From the NCBI GenBank assembly GCA_902589395.1, contig CACIST010000008.1, positions 1 through 33,739 of the forward strand: DNA of 33,739 bases. Reading direction: 5' to 3'. Of the stretch, positions 7,319 through 16,290 are shown piece by piece (position 1 is the stretch's first letter; each line of letters begins with the position of its first letter). The translations under genes were made by a program, and so were the position numbers. Below the pieces are notes generated by a model. The model saw nothing but the letters and a program-made list of their open reading frames with translations, was not told the origin of the DNA and made no database searches. Source of the stretch: an uncultured Pelagibacteraceae bacterium (GTDB taxonomy: Bacteria; Pseudomonadota; Alphaproteobacteria; Pelagibacterales; Pelagibacteraceae).

Positions 7319-8200
7319 ATGAACAAAAAAAATTTTAATAAAGGAGTTTTGCTTACATCCTTTGGTTCGTTTTGGTGGGGTTTTTTTGGTGTTATTTACT
7401 TTAAATATATTTCCTTTGCAGGTCATGTAGAAGTATTAATTCATAGAAGTGTCTGGACAGCTTTTTTATTAATAGTTACTACATTTTTCTTTTCTAAATG
7501 GAGTATTTTTAAACAAATTTTTAATGACAAAAAGAAATTATTTATTCTCTTTATCTCTGGTATTTTAATTTTTATTAATTGGGGTGTATGGATTTATGCA
7601 ATAAGCGTAGATAAAATAATTGATGCAAGTTTTGGCTATTTTATCATGCCAATTATAAGTGTTTTTCTAGGTAATCTTTTTTTTAAAGAACCTATTACTA
7701 AAAAAGGAAAAATTTCGATCTTTTTAGTAATTATTTCTGTCAGTTATTTATTGATAATAGATTTTAATTCAATTCCATGGGTAGGTTTAATCGTAGCCTT
7801 AAGTTGGAGTTTTTATAATCTATTTAGAAAAAAAATTAATGTCGAAACTGATATTGGACTTCTTATAGAAAGTTTGTATATACTTCCTTTTGTATTAGTT
7901 GCATTTTACTTTATAAGTATAAATAATTACAATGATTTCAGTTTATCGAATCCCTCATTGATGCCATTATTAATGCTTGCAGGACCAATGACGGTGATTC
8001 CTCTTTTTTTGTATGTAAGAGGTGTTGAGTTAGCTGGACTAGGTCCAGCTGGCATGATTTTTTATATTACACCTACTTTGCAATTTATTCTTGGTTTTTT
8101 CATTTATAATGAGCATTTTAATATAAATCAGTTAGTTAGTTTTATTTTAATATGGATTGCTGTATTTATATATCTGAAAGATATTTATGAAAAAAATTAA
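7319..8200 (+). CDS. rarD: RarD-type EamA/DMT transporter
   Basis: A 293-residue integral membrane protein with about ten hydrophobic segments of the drug/metabolite transporter superfamily. The N-terminal pattern GSFWWGFFGVIYFK followed by HVEVLIHRSVW is characteristic of the RarD branch. A second EamA repeat ends in GPAGMIFYITPTLQFILG. The substrate is unknown for nearly all members; the original chloramphenicol-sensitivity link in E. coli does not define it. It is the first gene of a long + strand run and overlaps mltB by 14 bases, suggesting co-transcription. Confidence 0.85.
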   Translation: MNKKNFNKGVLLTSFGSFWWGFFGVIYFKYISFAGHVEVLIHRSVWTAFLLIVTTFFFSKWSIFKQIFNDKKKLFILFISGILIFINWGVWIYAISVDKIIDASFGYFIMPIISVFLGNLFFKEPITKKGKISIFLVIISVSYLLIIDFNSIPWVGLIVALSWSFYNLFRKKINVETDIGLLIESLYILPFVLVAFYFISINNYNDFSLSNPSLMPLLMLAGPMTVIPLFLYVRGVELAGLGPAGMIFYITPTLQFILGFFIYNEHFNINQLVSFILIWIAVFIYLKDIYEKN

Positions 8201-9185
8201 AATTTACGTTTTTTTTCTTTTTATTTTAATAAATTTTAACGTCTATGCAAATGACTCTGAATTTAATGAGTGGAAGAAAAATTTTAAATTAATTGCTTTA
8301 GAAAAAGGAGTGAGTTTAAAAATAATCGAAAGTACCATTGATAAATCTATTTTTTTAAAGAATGTTATAAAATATGATAGATATCAACCAGAATTCTATG
8401 AGGATACCAAAACATATATTACTAAAAGAGCTAATAATAAAAAAGTAAATTCTGGTTTAAAAATTTACAAAATTAACAAAACAAAAATTGATAAAATCAC
8501 TCAAGAATATTCTGTTGATAAGGATTTGCTTTTATCACTTATGGGCATTGAAACAAATTTTGGTAATTATTTAGGCAAAATGGATATAGTCTCATCATTA
8601 GCAACTTTAAGTTATGATAAAAGAAGGAGTGAATTCTTTACATCAGAACTACTTACACTTTTAATTTTATTTGATAAAGGAATTATAAATCCAAATAATT
8701 ATTTAGGGTCATGGGCAGGAGCTTTTGGTAATTTTCAATTTATGCCTTCTACAATTAAAAATTATGCAATTGATTACAATGAAGATGAAATTATAAATTT
8801 GAAGAATATTGAGGATTCATTTGCTTCTGCTGCAAATTACTTAAATAAGATAGGGTGGGACAATAAAACACCATGTTTTTACAAAGTAGAACTTATCAAT
8901 GAAACACCTCATAAATATCTAAATACATCAGCAAAACAAATTAAGCATAAAAATAAAATTTCCTATTTAAAAAAATATATCAAAAACAGAGAAAATCTTA
9001 ATGATCTTGATAATTTGAATGCTGCAATTGTTACTCCTGATTATGATATTATACCTGACGCACAAAAATTAACTCCAGCTTATTTAGTTTTTGATAATTA
9101 CGAATTAATTTTAAAATGGAATAGATCTTTAAGATTTGCATTAGCCGTATGCACATTAAAAAACAAATTTAAAAATGCAATTTAA
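8187..9185 (+). CDS. mltB: Lytic murein transglycosylase, MltB family
   Basis: MltB-type enzymes cleave the MurNAc-GlcNAc bond of peptidoglycan with formation of 1,6-anhydro ends. The N-terminal 20 residues form a signal peptide (FFLFILINFNVYA). The catalytic glutamate lies in LMGIETNFG, and AGAFGNFQFMPST followed by the AANYLNKIGW segment is diagnostic of the SLT_2/MltB domain. At 332 residues it has no extra peptidoglycan-binding repeat. There is no lipobox, so it is probably soluble in the periplasm. It overlaps both neighbours and sits with two other wall genes, the RlpA-like lipoprotein and dacA. Confidence 0.9.
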   Translation: MKKIKIYVFFLFILINFNVYANDSEFNEWKKNFKLIALEKGVSLKIIESTIDKSIFLKNVIKYDRYQPEFYEDTKTYITKRANNKKVNSGLKIYKINKTKIDKITQEYSVDKDLLLSLMGIETNFGNYLGKMDIVSSLATLSYDKRRSEFFTSELLTLLILFDKGIINPNNYLGSWAGAFGNFQFMPSTIKNYAIDYNEDEIINLKNIEDSFASAANYLNKIGWDNKTPCFYKVELINETPHKYLNTSAKQIKHKNKISYLKKYIKNRENLNDLDNLNAAIVTPDYDIIPDAQKLTPAYLVFDNYELILKWNRSLRFALAVCTLKNKFKNAI

Positions 9186-10002
9186 ATATATTTTATATCT
9201 TTTATTTTTAACTTTATTTGCCTGTGAGCATCATTCAAAAAATATAAATATTAAAAATGAACCTGAAGATAAAAAAACTGTTGTTCAAAAAGATAAAATT
9301 AAACTCTCATCAGATAAAAATGAAAAAAAAGAAATAATTAATATTGTTTATTCTAATAAAGGTTTTGCATTGATATATGACGAAAATGTAGATTACTCAT
9401 TGGAAAGCAATTTAGATAATACATCACTGAATATATTAAGTCCTAATCTACCTAATGGTACACCTGTTAGAATAACAAATATAATTAATGGAAAATCTTT
9501 AATGACTATTGTTAAAAACAAAACTGTTTTGCCTGCTTTTTTTAATTCTGTAATAACAAAGAGGATTGTTAGTGAATTATCAATCAATCCTAATGAACCT
9601 TATGTATATATTGAAACTATCAATTCTAATAATTTATACGTTGCAAATGATGTAAAAACATTTGATGAAGAGAAAGAAGTTGCTAATAAAGCTCCTGTTG
9701 ATGATATAATGGTTCAGAGTATAAGTTTAGAAACTGAAATTAAAGAATCTAAGACTAATGATTTTGTTACAAATTTTAATTATATAATTAAATTTGCAGA
9801 TTTCTATTTTGAAGATTCAGCTATTATGTTGAAAAATAGGTTATTTGAAGAGTATAAAATTGAGAATATCTTAATCAAAAAGTTGTCACAAAATAATTTT
9901 AGAGTTTATAAAGGTCCTTATAAAGATTTTGAAAAATTAAAGAAAGGATTTCATAATATCGAAAATCTCGATTTTGATAGTATTGAAATAATTAAATTAT
10001 GA
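9175..10002 (+). CDS. RlpA-like SPOR-domain lipoprotein with eroded double-psi beta-barrel
   Basis: A lipoprotein of 275 residues with lipobox LFAC (Cys17), a lysine-rich linker, a central domain and a C-terminal SPOR domain (about 200-275, ending in VYKGPYKDFEKLKKG). SPOR domains bind denuded septal glycan. The central segment LPNGTPVRITNIINGKSL matches the RlpA core LPxxxxVRVTNLxNGRS, and the mltB-rlpA-dacA order supports RlpA ancestry. However, the HKTLP histidine and the NDRGPF aspartate of active RlpA transglycosylases are not seen (SPNLP and KNKTVLPAF instead). It may therefore be a non-catalytic septal factor. It overlaps mltB by 11 and dacA by 4 bases. Confidence 0.75.
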   Translation: MQFKYILYLLFLTLFACEHHSKNINIKNEPEDKKTVVQKDKIKLSSDKNEKKEIINIVYSNKGFALIYDENVDYSLESNLDNTSLNILSPNLPNGTPVRITNIINGKSLMTIVKNKTVLPAFFNSVITKRIVSELSINPNEPYVYIETINSNNLYVANDVKTFDEEKEVANKAPVDDIMVQSISLETEIKESKTNDFVTNFNYIIKFADFYFEDSAIMLKNRLFEEYKIENILIKKLSQNNFRVYKGPYKDFEKLKKGFHNIENLDFDSIEIIKL

Positions 10003-11153
10003 GAATAAAAACTTTATCATTAATTATTATAATTTTATTTTTTTTTATCAAACCTGTTTTCGCTAATTTTAATGTAAATGCAAGAACCGCAATCGTACAA
10101 GATTATTTATCTGGAAAAATATTGTACGAAAAAGATGCCGACCGGCAAATTTTTCCCGCTTCTATGACAAAAATTATGACTTCTATTATAGCTTTTGACT
10201 TACTTAAAAGTGGTGAGTTATCGTTAGATGATAAATTTTTAGTTTCTGAGAATGCATGGAGATTGTCACAAGCAGGATATTCTTCAATGTTTATTATGGT
10301 TGGAGATGAAATAACCGTAGAAAATTTATTAAGAGGTATTATTGTTTCATCGGGTAACGATGCATGTATTGCTCTTGCCGAGGGTATTGCAGGAACAGAG
10401 GAAGAGTTTGCAATTATGATGACTGAAAAGGCAAAAGAAATAGGTATGGAAAATACTAACTTTTCGAATTCATCAGGAATAAATGCTCCTGACAATTTAT
10501 CAACAGTTAGAGATATATTAATTATGTCAAATTACTTGATAAATAATTACCCAAATTATTATGACTATTACAAAGAAACTGAATTTACTTGGGAGAGAAC
10601 AGGCGGAGACCCAATTAAACAAGGTAATAGAAACCCTTTACTTTATAAAAATATAGGAGTGGATGGAATAAAGACAGGATATCTTGCTTATGAAAAATAT
10701 TCACTTGCTTCAACAATCAAAAGAAATGATAGGAGAATAATTGCAGTTGGAAGTGGTTTTGTTTCGAAAAATGAGAGATCAAAGCAGTCACTTAAATTGC
10801 TAACATATGGTTTAACAAATTTTGACACAGTCAATATTGCAAAAAAAAACGAAATATTTGATGAATTAGATGTTTGGCAAGGAACACAAAAAAAGATTAA
10901 ATCGTATATAAATGAGGATGTTTATAAAACCATTCCAAAAGCTAAAAAAAAATATCTAAAAGTATCAGTTAATTATCAAGGGCCAATAAAAGCACCAATA
11001 TTGAAAAATGACATAATAGGCAAAGTTAAAATATCATATAAAGATGAACAAATTGGTGAATACGATCTATTAGCTTTTGAAGATGTAAAAAGACAAAATA
11101 TTTTCTCTAGGTTTATTTCCTCTATAAATTTCCTAATCTGGGGTGATGTCTAA
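9999..11153 (+). CDS. dacA: D-alanyl-D-alanine carboxypeptidase (PBP5/6 type)
   Basis: This penicillin-binding protein removes the terminal D-Ala from peptidoglycan pentapeptides. All three active-site motifs are present: SMTK (Ser55), SGN (118-120) and KTG (225-227). A signal peptide covers about residues 1-22. After the catalytic domain come a PBP5_C-like beta domain and a short C-terminal hydrophobic and amphipathic segment (FSRFISSINFLIW) that would anchor it to the periplasmic face of the inner membrane. Its start overlaps the RlpA-like gene by ATGA and its end overlaps tmk by 8 bases, placing it inside the long operon. Confidence 0.95.
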   Translation: MRIKTLSLIIIILFFFIKPVFANFNVNARTAIVQDYLSGKILYEKDADRQIFPASMTKIMTSIIAFDLLKSGELSLDDKFLVSENAWRLSQAGYSSMFIMVGDEITVENLLRGIIVSSGNDACIALAEGIAGTEEEFAIMMTEKAKEIGMENTNFSNSSGINAPDNLSTVRDILIMSNYLINNYPNYYDYYKETEFTWERTGGDPIKQGNRNPLLYKNIGVDGIKTGYLAYEKYSLASTIKRNDRRIIAVGSGFVSKNERSKQSLKLLTYGLTNFDTVNIAKKNEIFDELDVWQGTQKKIKSYINEDVYKTIPKAKKKYLKVSVNYQGPIKAPILKNDIIGKVKISYKDEQIGEYDLLAFEDVKRQNIFSRFISSINFLIWGDV

Positions 11154-11766
11154 ATATCCCATTATAGTATTTGAAGGAATAGAGGCTTCTGGAAAATCCA
11201 CTAGCTTAAAAACAGTAATTAAATATTTAAAAACAAACAAAATTAATTATTTATCCTTTAGAGAACCAGGTGGCACAAATCTATCTGAAAAATTAAGATC
11301 TTTAGTGTTAAATAAAAAGTCAGCATTAAGCAATAAAACAGATTTATTTTTACTAATGGCATCTAGATCAGAAAATATAGATAAAATTCTAAAAGAAAAT
11401 TATAAAAAAAAAGTTATATTAATTGACAGATTTACAGACTCAACATTAGCTTATCAACATTATGGTATGAAACTGGATAAAGATTTAATTTTAAAAATGA
11501 ATAATTTTTTATTAGGAAATTTAAGACCAAACTTTACTTTCTTAAGTATTGTAAATAAAAAAAATATGCTGAGTAGACTAAAGTTGAGAAAAAATAAAAA
11601 TAAATATGATAACTTTGATTATAATTTTTATAACAAAGTTCAAAAAGGTTTTTTAAAAATTGCTAATAGAAACAAATCTAAATACCTAATTTTAGATACC
11701 AATAAAGATAATTTAAAAATAATTGAAAATAAATTAATCGTCAAAATTAAGAAAATTTTGAAGTAA
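11146..11766 (+). CDS. tmk: Thymidylate kinase
   Basis: Tmk phosphorylates dTMP to dTDP. The P-loop is FEGIEASGKST, with Ala where many homologues have Gly. FREPGGT, the DRF motif (LIDRFTDSTLAYQ) and a basic LID-like region (LKLRKNKNKYD) follow. I chose the ATG at 11146 over the adjacent GTG at 11143; it gives 206 residues. The start overlaps dacA and the stop is directly followed by the holB ATG, so tmk and holB are tightly coupled, as is common. Confidence 0.93.
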   Translation: MSKYPIIVFEGIEASGKSTSLKTVIKYLKTNKINYLSFREPGGTNLSEKLRSLVLNKKSALSNKTDLFLLMASRSENIDKILKENYKKKVILIDRFTDSTLAYQHYGMKLDKDLILKMNNFLLGNLRPNFTFLSIVNKKNMLSRLKLRKNKNKYDNFDYNFYNKVQKGFLKIANRNKSKYLILDTNKDNLKIIENKLIVKIKKILK

Positions 11767-12687
11767 ATGAGTGAGATAAGTAAAATGATTGGACATAAGT
11801 CTCTTTTTAATGATTTTATTTATCTTGATCAGATACAAAAATTTCCCAATAAAATTTTATTAAATGGACCAAAAGGAATTGGAAAAAAACTATTTGTAAG
11901 TCATTTTTTAAATTATTTTTATTTAAAAGATAATAAAAAACTTTATAATTTAAAAGATTATGAATATAGTTTGAGTAATAATATATCTAATCTTATATCC
12001 TCTAACTCACACCCAAATGTTCTCTGGATTTATAAAAAAAAAGATAAAAAAATAATTGATTTAGATCAAATTAGAGAGATGATTCAATTCACTAATCAAA
12101 CCTCTTTCAATAATAATAGAAGATTTATAATTATTGAAAATGTTAATCTATTAGGAACTAATTCTGCTAATGCTTTATTAAAATCAATTGAAGAACCAAA
12201 TAACAAAATATACTATATTTTAATCAATAATTCTGAATTTAAAATTTTGGAAACTCTTAAATCGAGATGTTTAGAATTTAAATTAAATTTACCTAATTCG
12301 GAAGTAATGGATATTGTGAATTACCACTTCGATAACGATATATATAAAGATATTAATTTAGATTTTATAAACAATTATAACTCTCCATCTTTTTTAATAT
12401 CTTTAATAAATTTTTTAGAAAGTAACGATTTATCAATTAAAGACAACTCTATAGAGGATCTATTGTCCTATATAATCAAAAATAAATTATATACATCTAA
12501 TGATTTTATAAAAGAACATTTGAATTTATTTATTGAACTTTTTTTCTATAAAAATATAAACATCTCTAAGAAAATTACATTTAAAATAAAAAAATATTTT
12601 TACTTAAAACTTTCTTTTGTTAAAAAATATAATTTAGATTTTGAGTCTTTTTTTCTAGAATTTAATGATAAATTATTAAGTGAATAA
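11767..12687 (+). CDS. holB: DNA polymerase III delta' subunit
   Basis: The clamp-loader delta' subunit. The N-terminal AAA+ fold has a degenerate P-loop (NGPKGIGKK), a Walker B-like strand FIIIENVNLL, and SANALLKSIEEP, which is highly typical of delta' and gamma/tau. The SRC motif is in KSRCLEFKL. Beyond residue 190 the sequence is poorly conserved and very AT-rich. I see no zinc-ribbon cysteines between the P-loop and Walker B. It starts immediately after tmk and overlaps metG. Confidence 0.88.
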   Translation: MSEISKMIGHKSLFNDFIYLDQIQKFPNKILLNGPKGIGKKLFVSHFLNYFYLKDNKKLYNLKDYEYSLSNNISNLISSNSHPNVLWIYKKKDKKIIDLDQIREMIQFTNQTSFNNNRRFIIIENVNLLGTNSANALLKSIEEPNNKIYYILINNSEFKILETLKSRCLEFKLNLPNSEVMDIVNYHFDNDIYKDINLDFINNYNSPSFLISLINFLESNDLSIKDNSIEDLLSYIIKNKLYTSNDFIKEHLNLFIELFFYKNINISKKITFKIKKYFYLKLSFVKKYNLDFESFFLEFNDKLLSE

Positions 12688-14218
12688 AAATTACTACATT
12701 ACAACACCTATCTATTATCCATCTGCAAAACCACATATGGGCCATGCATATTCAAGTATTATTGCTGATTTTTTTGCAAGATTAAAAAGAATACAAGGTT
12801 TTAAAGTGTATTTTTTAACAGGTACAGATGAACATGGACAAAAAATACAACGTGCTGCAGAAGAAAAAAAAATGGATCCTTTATTATTTTGTGATGAAAT
12901 TAGCAAAACCTTTAGAGATTTATCTGGTACATTAAATTTATCTAATAATGATTTCATAAGGACAACTGAGAAAAGACATTCAAAATCTGTTGAGAGTCTT
13001 TGGAACATTTTAGAAAAAAAAGGTGAAATCTACTTATCCAAGTACTCTGGTTGGTATTCTGTATCAGATGAAGCATTTTACACAGAAAGTGAAATTGAAG
13101 ATTTTGATGGTACAAAAAAATCAATCAGCTCTGGTTCAAAAGTAGAGTGGGTAGAAGAAGAGTCCTATTTTTTTAAATTATCAAAATGGCAAGATAAATT
13201 AATTGAGTTTTATAATAAAAATCCAGATTTTATACTACCTGAAACAAGAAAAAATGAAGTTATCAGTTTTGTTAAATCAGGATTAAAAGACTTATCTGTA
13301 AGTAGAAAATCGTTTAATTGGGGTATAAAAGTTCCATCTAATAAAGACCATGTTATTTATGTTTGGTTGGATGCTTTAACAAATTATCTAAGTGCTTTAA
13401 ATTACCCAAATGAAAACGATGATTTGTACAAATCTTTTTGGCCTGCAGATCTACATCTAATTGGAAAAGACATATTAAGATTTCATGCTATTTATTGGCC
13501 AGCTTTCTTATTGGCCGCAGATATAGAACCCCCAAAAAGAGTATTTGGTCACGGATGGATACTTTCTGGTGATGAAAAAATGTCCAAATCCAAAGGCAAC
13601 ATTTTAGACCCACTTGAGATAATAGAAAATTATGGTCTAGACCCTTTAAGATATTATTTGATCAAAGAAGTTTCATTTGGCAATGATGGAAATATCTCGC
13701 AAGAAAAATTAGAGTCTTGTATTAATAGTGATTTAGCTAATAATTATGGAAATTTGTGTCAAAGAGTTTTGGCATTTTGTGATAAGAATGCTAACTTCGA
13801 AGTCCCTGAAGTAGATAATTTAACAGAGGATGACAAGATTATTTTAGATCAATACTCTAGATATTATGATGATTTAGTAAAGTATTCAGATAATCAAGAT
13901 TTAAATTCATACATAAATTTTATTGTTGAGCAGCTATTTTCAGCAAATAAGTATTTTAATGATCAAGAACCTTGGAAAAAAAAGAATGATAAATTAAGGA
14001 TGAATACAATTATTTATGTTTCTTTGGAACTAATAAGAAAAGTAACAATATTACTTTATCCTATTATACCATCATCATCTCTAAAAGTTTTAGGTATATT
14101 TGGTATAAACGAAGAAAAAATTAGTTTTGTAACTATAAAAGAAAACAATTATCTTAAAAAAGGTCTCAAATTGAGTAAATTAGATATTTTATTTAAAAAG
14201 ATTGAAAAAAATGATTGA
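12680..14218 (+). CDS. metG: Methionyl-tRNA synthetase
   Basis: A class I aminoacyl-tRNA synthetase of 512 residues that charges tRNA-Met. The HIGH-type motif is PHMGH near residue 20 and the KMSKS motif is in GDEKMSKSKGN. The CP domain lacks the CxxC zinc knuckles of the E. coli enzyme, and the protein ends without a tRNA-binding EMAP-like domain; both fit the shorter form of the enzyme. It starts with GTG at 12680, overlapping holB by 8 bases, and its end overlaps tatD by 8. Confidence 0.95.
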   Translation: MNKNYYITTPIYYPSAKPHMGHAYSSIIADFFARLKRIQGFKVYFLTGTDEHGQKIQRAAEEKKMDPLLFCDEISKTFRDLSGTLNLSNNDFIRTTEKRHSKSVESLWNILEKKGEIYLSKYSGWYSVSDEAFYTESEIEDFDGTKKSISSGSKVEWVEEESYFFKLSKWQDKLIEFYNKNPDFILPETRKNEVISFVKSGLKDLSVSRKSFNWGIKVPSNKDHVIYVWLDALTNYLSALNYPNENDDLYKSFWPADLHLIGKDILRFHAIYWPAFLLAADIEPPKRVFGHGWILSGDEKMSKSKGNILDPLEIIENYGLDPLRYYLIKEVSFGNDGNISQEKLESCINSDLANNYGNLCQRVLAFCDKNANFEVPEVDNLTEDDKIILDQYSRYYDDLVKYSDNQDLNSYINFIVEQLFSANKYFNDQEPWKKKNDKLRMNTIIYVSLELIRKVTILLYPIIPSSSLKVLGIFGINEEKISFVTIKENNYLKKGLKLSKLDILFKKIEKND

Positions 14219-14972
14219 TTCACATTGCCACCTAGATCACGAACCTTTAGCACGAAATATTCAAGATGTTTTATCAAGATGTAAAAAGGAAGGAATTAAT
14301 AAAGTATTAACAATTTCTACAACATTAAGTGGTTTCCCAAAAATTTTGGATATTGTTAATAAAGATGAAATGATATTTGGAACTTTTGGTATACACCCTC
14401 ATGAAACAAATACTGATCAAGTTTCTAAAGATGAAATAATAAGTAAAATTAAATCAAATAGTAAAATTATAGGAGTGGGAGAGACAGGTTTAGACTTTTA
14501 TTACAATAATAGTGATAGAGATAAACAAATAATAAGTTTTAAAAATCATATTAATGCTGCATTAGAATTAAACTTTCCTTTAATTGTTCATTCTAGAAAT
14601 GCTGAAGATGAAACTTATGAAATATTAAAAAATGCAGACAAGAATTTAAAAATACTAATGCATTGTTTCACAGGTTCACTTCCATTTGCCTTAAAATTAA
14701 TGGAGCTTAATTCTTATTTTTCAGCCAGCGGTATTATTACATTTAAAAATAGCAACGATCTTCAAAATACTTTTAAACAGTTACCTTTAGAAAGATTGCT
14801 AATTGAGACAGACAGTCCATTTTTAGCTCCTGAGCCAATGAGAGGTAAGAAAAATGAACCATCTTTTGTGCGGTATACCTTAAAAAAACTTTCTGAATTA
14901 AAAGATATTACCTCACAAGAGCTTGATAAAATAACAACACAAAATTTTAATAGATTATTTTTTAGCCTATGA
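14211..14972 (+). CDS. tatD: TatD-family metal-dependent DNase
   Basis: TatD proteins are TIM-barrel, metal-dependent hydrolases with 3'-5' exonuclease activity. The metal ligands are visible as MIDSHCHLD at the N-terminus, GETGLDF, the HSR motif (LIVHSRNA), LMHCFTG and ETDSPFLAP. I take the ATG at 14211, giving MIDSHCHL, instead of the upstream TTG. The gene overlaps the metG stop and runs into the next gene with a 4-base overlap. The order metG-tatD-metallo-beta-lactamase gene is widespread in alphaproteobacteria. Confidence 0.93.
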   Translation: MIDSHCHLDHEPLARNIQDVLSRCKKEGINKVLTISTTLSGFPKILDIVNKDEMIFGTFGIHPHETNTDQVSKDEIISKIKSNSKIIGVGETGLDFYYNNSDRDKQIISFKNHINAALELNFPLIVHSRNAEDETYEILKNADKNLKILMHCFTGSLPFALKLMELNSYFSASGIITFKNSNDLQNTFKQLPLERLLIETDSPFLAPEPMRGKKNEPSFVRYTLKKLSELKDITSQELDKITTQNFNRLFFSL

Positions 14973-15742
14973 GCTTAAAATTTACTATTTTAGGATGTGG
15001 TAGTTCCCTGGGTATACCTAGAATTGATGGTTATTATGGGAACTGTGATCCCAATAATAAGAAAAATGTTCGTTCAAGATGTTCAGCTTTAATAAGATCT
15101 AAAAGTTTAAACATACTAATTGATACTTCTCCAGATTTAAAATCTCAATTGTTAGCAAATAAAGTTAAAAATATTGATAAAGTTTTTTATACACACGATC
15201 ATGCAGATCAAACACATGGAATTAATGAATTAAGAGTGTTCTCATTAAAAAATAGAAAAAAAATACCTATTTATGCTGACTTAATAACAAAAAAAAGTCT
15301 TTCAAATACCTTTGGTTATTGTTTTAAAGATTACAAAAATTATCCGTCAATACTTGATGCAAAAACTTTAAAGAACAAACACATATTAAATGATATTAAT
15401 AGTAAAATTGTTATTAAATCATTAAAAGTTCACCACGGTTCAATAAAAAGTATCTGTTATATTATTAATGATAAATGTGCCTATGCACCCGATGTCAACT
15501 ATATAGATAGTAAAGATTTAAGATATTTAAAAAATTTAAAATATTTTATTGTTGATTGTTTGAGATATGATTATCACCCAACACATTTTAATTTAGATAA
15601 TGTACTAAAATTAATTAGAAAAGTTAAACCAAAGAAAGCAATTCTTACAAATCTAAGCAATGAAATTGATTATAATGAAATAAAAAAAAAGTTACCCAAA
15701 AATGTAATTCCTGCACACGATGGATTAACAGTATTAATCTAA
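14969..15742 (+). CDS. PhnP-like metallo-beta-lactamase-fold hydrolase
   Basis: A 257-residue protein of the PhnP-like branch of the MBL superfamily, probably a phosphodiesterase. LGCGSSLGIPRI at the N-terminus and the metal motif YTHDHADQTHG are clear, followed by VHHGS, the APDV strand and DCLRYDYHPTH. The last position of the HxHxDH motif is Gln, not His, and the segment LTNLSNEIDY has Asn where LTHM is common. Related alphaproteobacterial proteins may share these changes; I cannot confirm it here. The substrate is unknown. It overlaps tatD and converges on the peroxidase gene with 9 overlapping bases. Confidence 0.85.
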   Translation: MSLKFTILGCGSSLGIPRIDGYYGNCDPNNKKNVRSRCSALIRSKSLNILIDTSPDLKSQLLANKVKNIDKVFYTHDHADQTHGINELRVFSLKNRKKIPIYADLITKKSLSNTFGYCFKDYKNYPSILDAKTLKNKHILNDINSKIVIKSLKVHHGSIKSICYIINDKCAYAPDVNYIDSKDLRYLKNLKYFIVDCLRYDYHPTHFNLDNVLKLIRKVKPKKAILTNLSNEIDYNEIKKKLPKNVIPAHDGLTVLI

Positions 15743-16282
15743 TAAACTTTCAATTTTTTTTGTAATTTTTTTTGATGTTGGGTTGGTTAAAGATGCATAA
15801 GTATCTTCAATTTTTCCTTCTTTATTTATTAAAATTTTATAAAAATTCCATTTTGGTACAGCGGATTTACCATGGTTTTCTTTGGCCCATTTATAAATTT
15901 CATGTGCATTATTGCCTTTAACATCTGTGATTTCTGTAATTGGAAAATTAATACTAAAATTTACTTCACAAAATTCTTTAACTTCGTTATTATTTTTTTT
16001 TTCTTGATTAAAAGAATTAGACGGTATGCCAAGTACAATTAATCCTTTTTTTTTATATCTCTCCCATAGTATTTGCATGTCTGCATATTGTTTTGTAAAT
16101 CCACAATAACTAGCAGTATTCACTACTAAAACAGGTTTACCTTTAAAGTCATTTAAATCTATTATATCACCTGAAATACTATTTATTTTAAAGTCATAAA
16201 AAATTTTTTCATAATTTGCATTAGATGAACTTTTAGAAAAAAACATAAATATAGCTACTCCAATTATAAATAGATTTCTCAT
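15734..16282 (-). CDS. Glutathione peroxidase-family thiol peroxidase, exported
   Basis: A cysteine-type GPx-family enzyme of 182 residues that reduces peroxides. NTASYCGFT holds the peroxidatic cysteine, and the PKWNFYK block holds the catalytic Trp and Asn. The usual NQF glutamine is replaced in GIPSNSFNQE; comparable changes (SND) are common in bacterial members. The N-terminus has a hydrophobic stretch (FIIGVAIFMFF) before SNANYEK, suggesting a signal peptide and a periplasmic site of action. It lies 8 bases downstream of nhaA and is probably its operon partner. Confidence 0.9.
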   Translation of the reverse strand: MRNLFIIGVAIFMFFSKSSSNANYEKIFYDFKINSISGDIIDLNDFKGKPVLVVNTASYCGFTKQYADMQILWERYKKKGLIVLGIPSNSFNQEKKNNNEVKEFCEVNFSINFPITEITDVKGNNAHEIYKWAKENHGKSAVPKWNFYKILINKEGKIEDTYASLTNPTSKKITKKIESLLD

Positions 16283-16290
16283 TATTTTAA

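Noticed and set aside
10103..10495. 130-codon open frame antisense to dacA
   Set aside because: It mirrors a strongly conserved coding region and has no recognisable protein features; the same holds for the antisense frames at 12715-13008, 21819-22211 and 33050-33307.
12680..14218. Zinc knuckle loss in MetRS as a parallel to Tgt
   Set aside because: Cysteine-free forms of this enzyme are common, so this is not a special trait of this genome.
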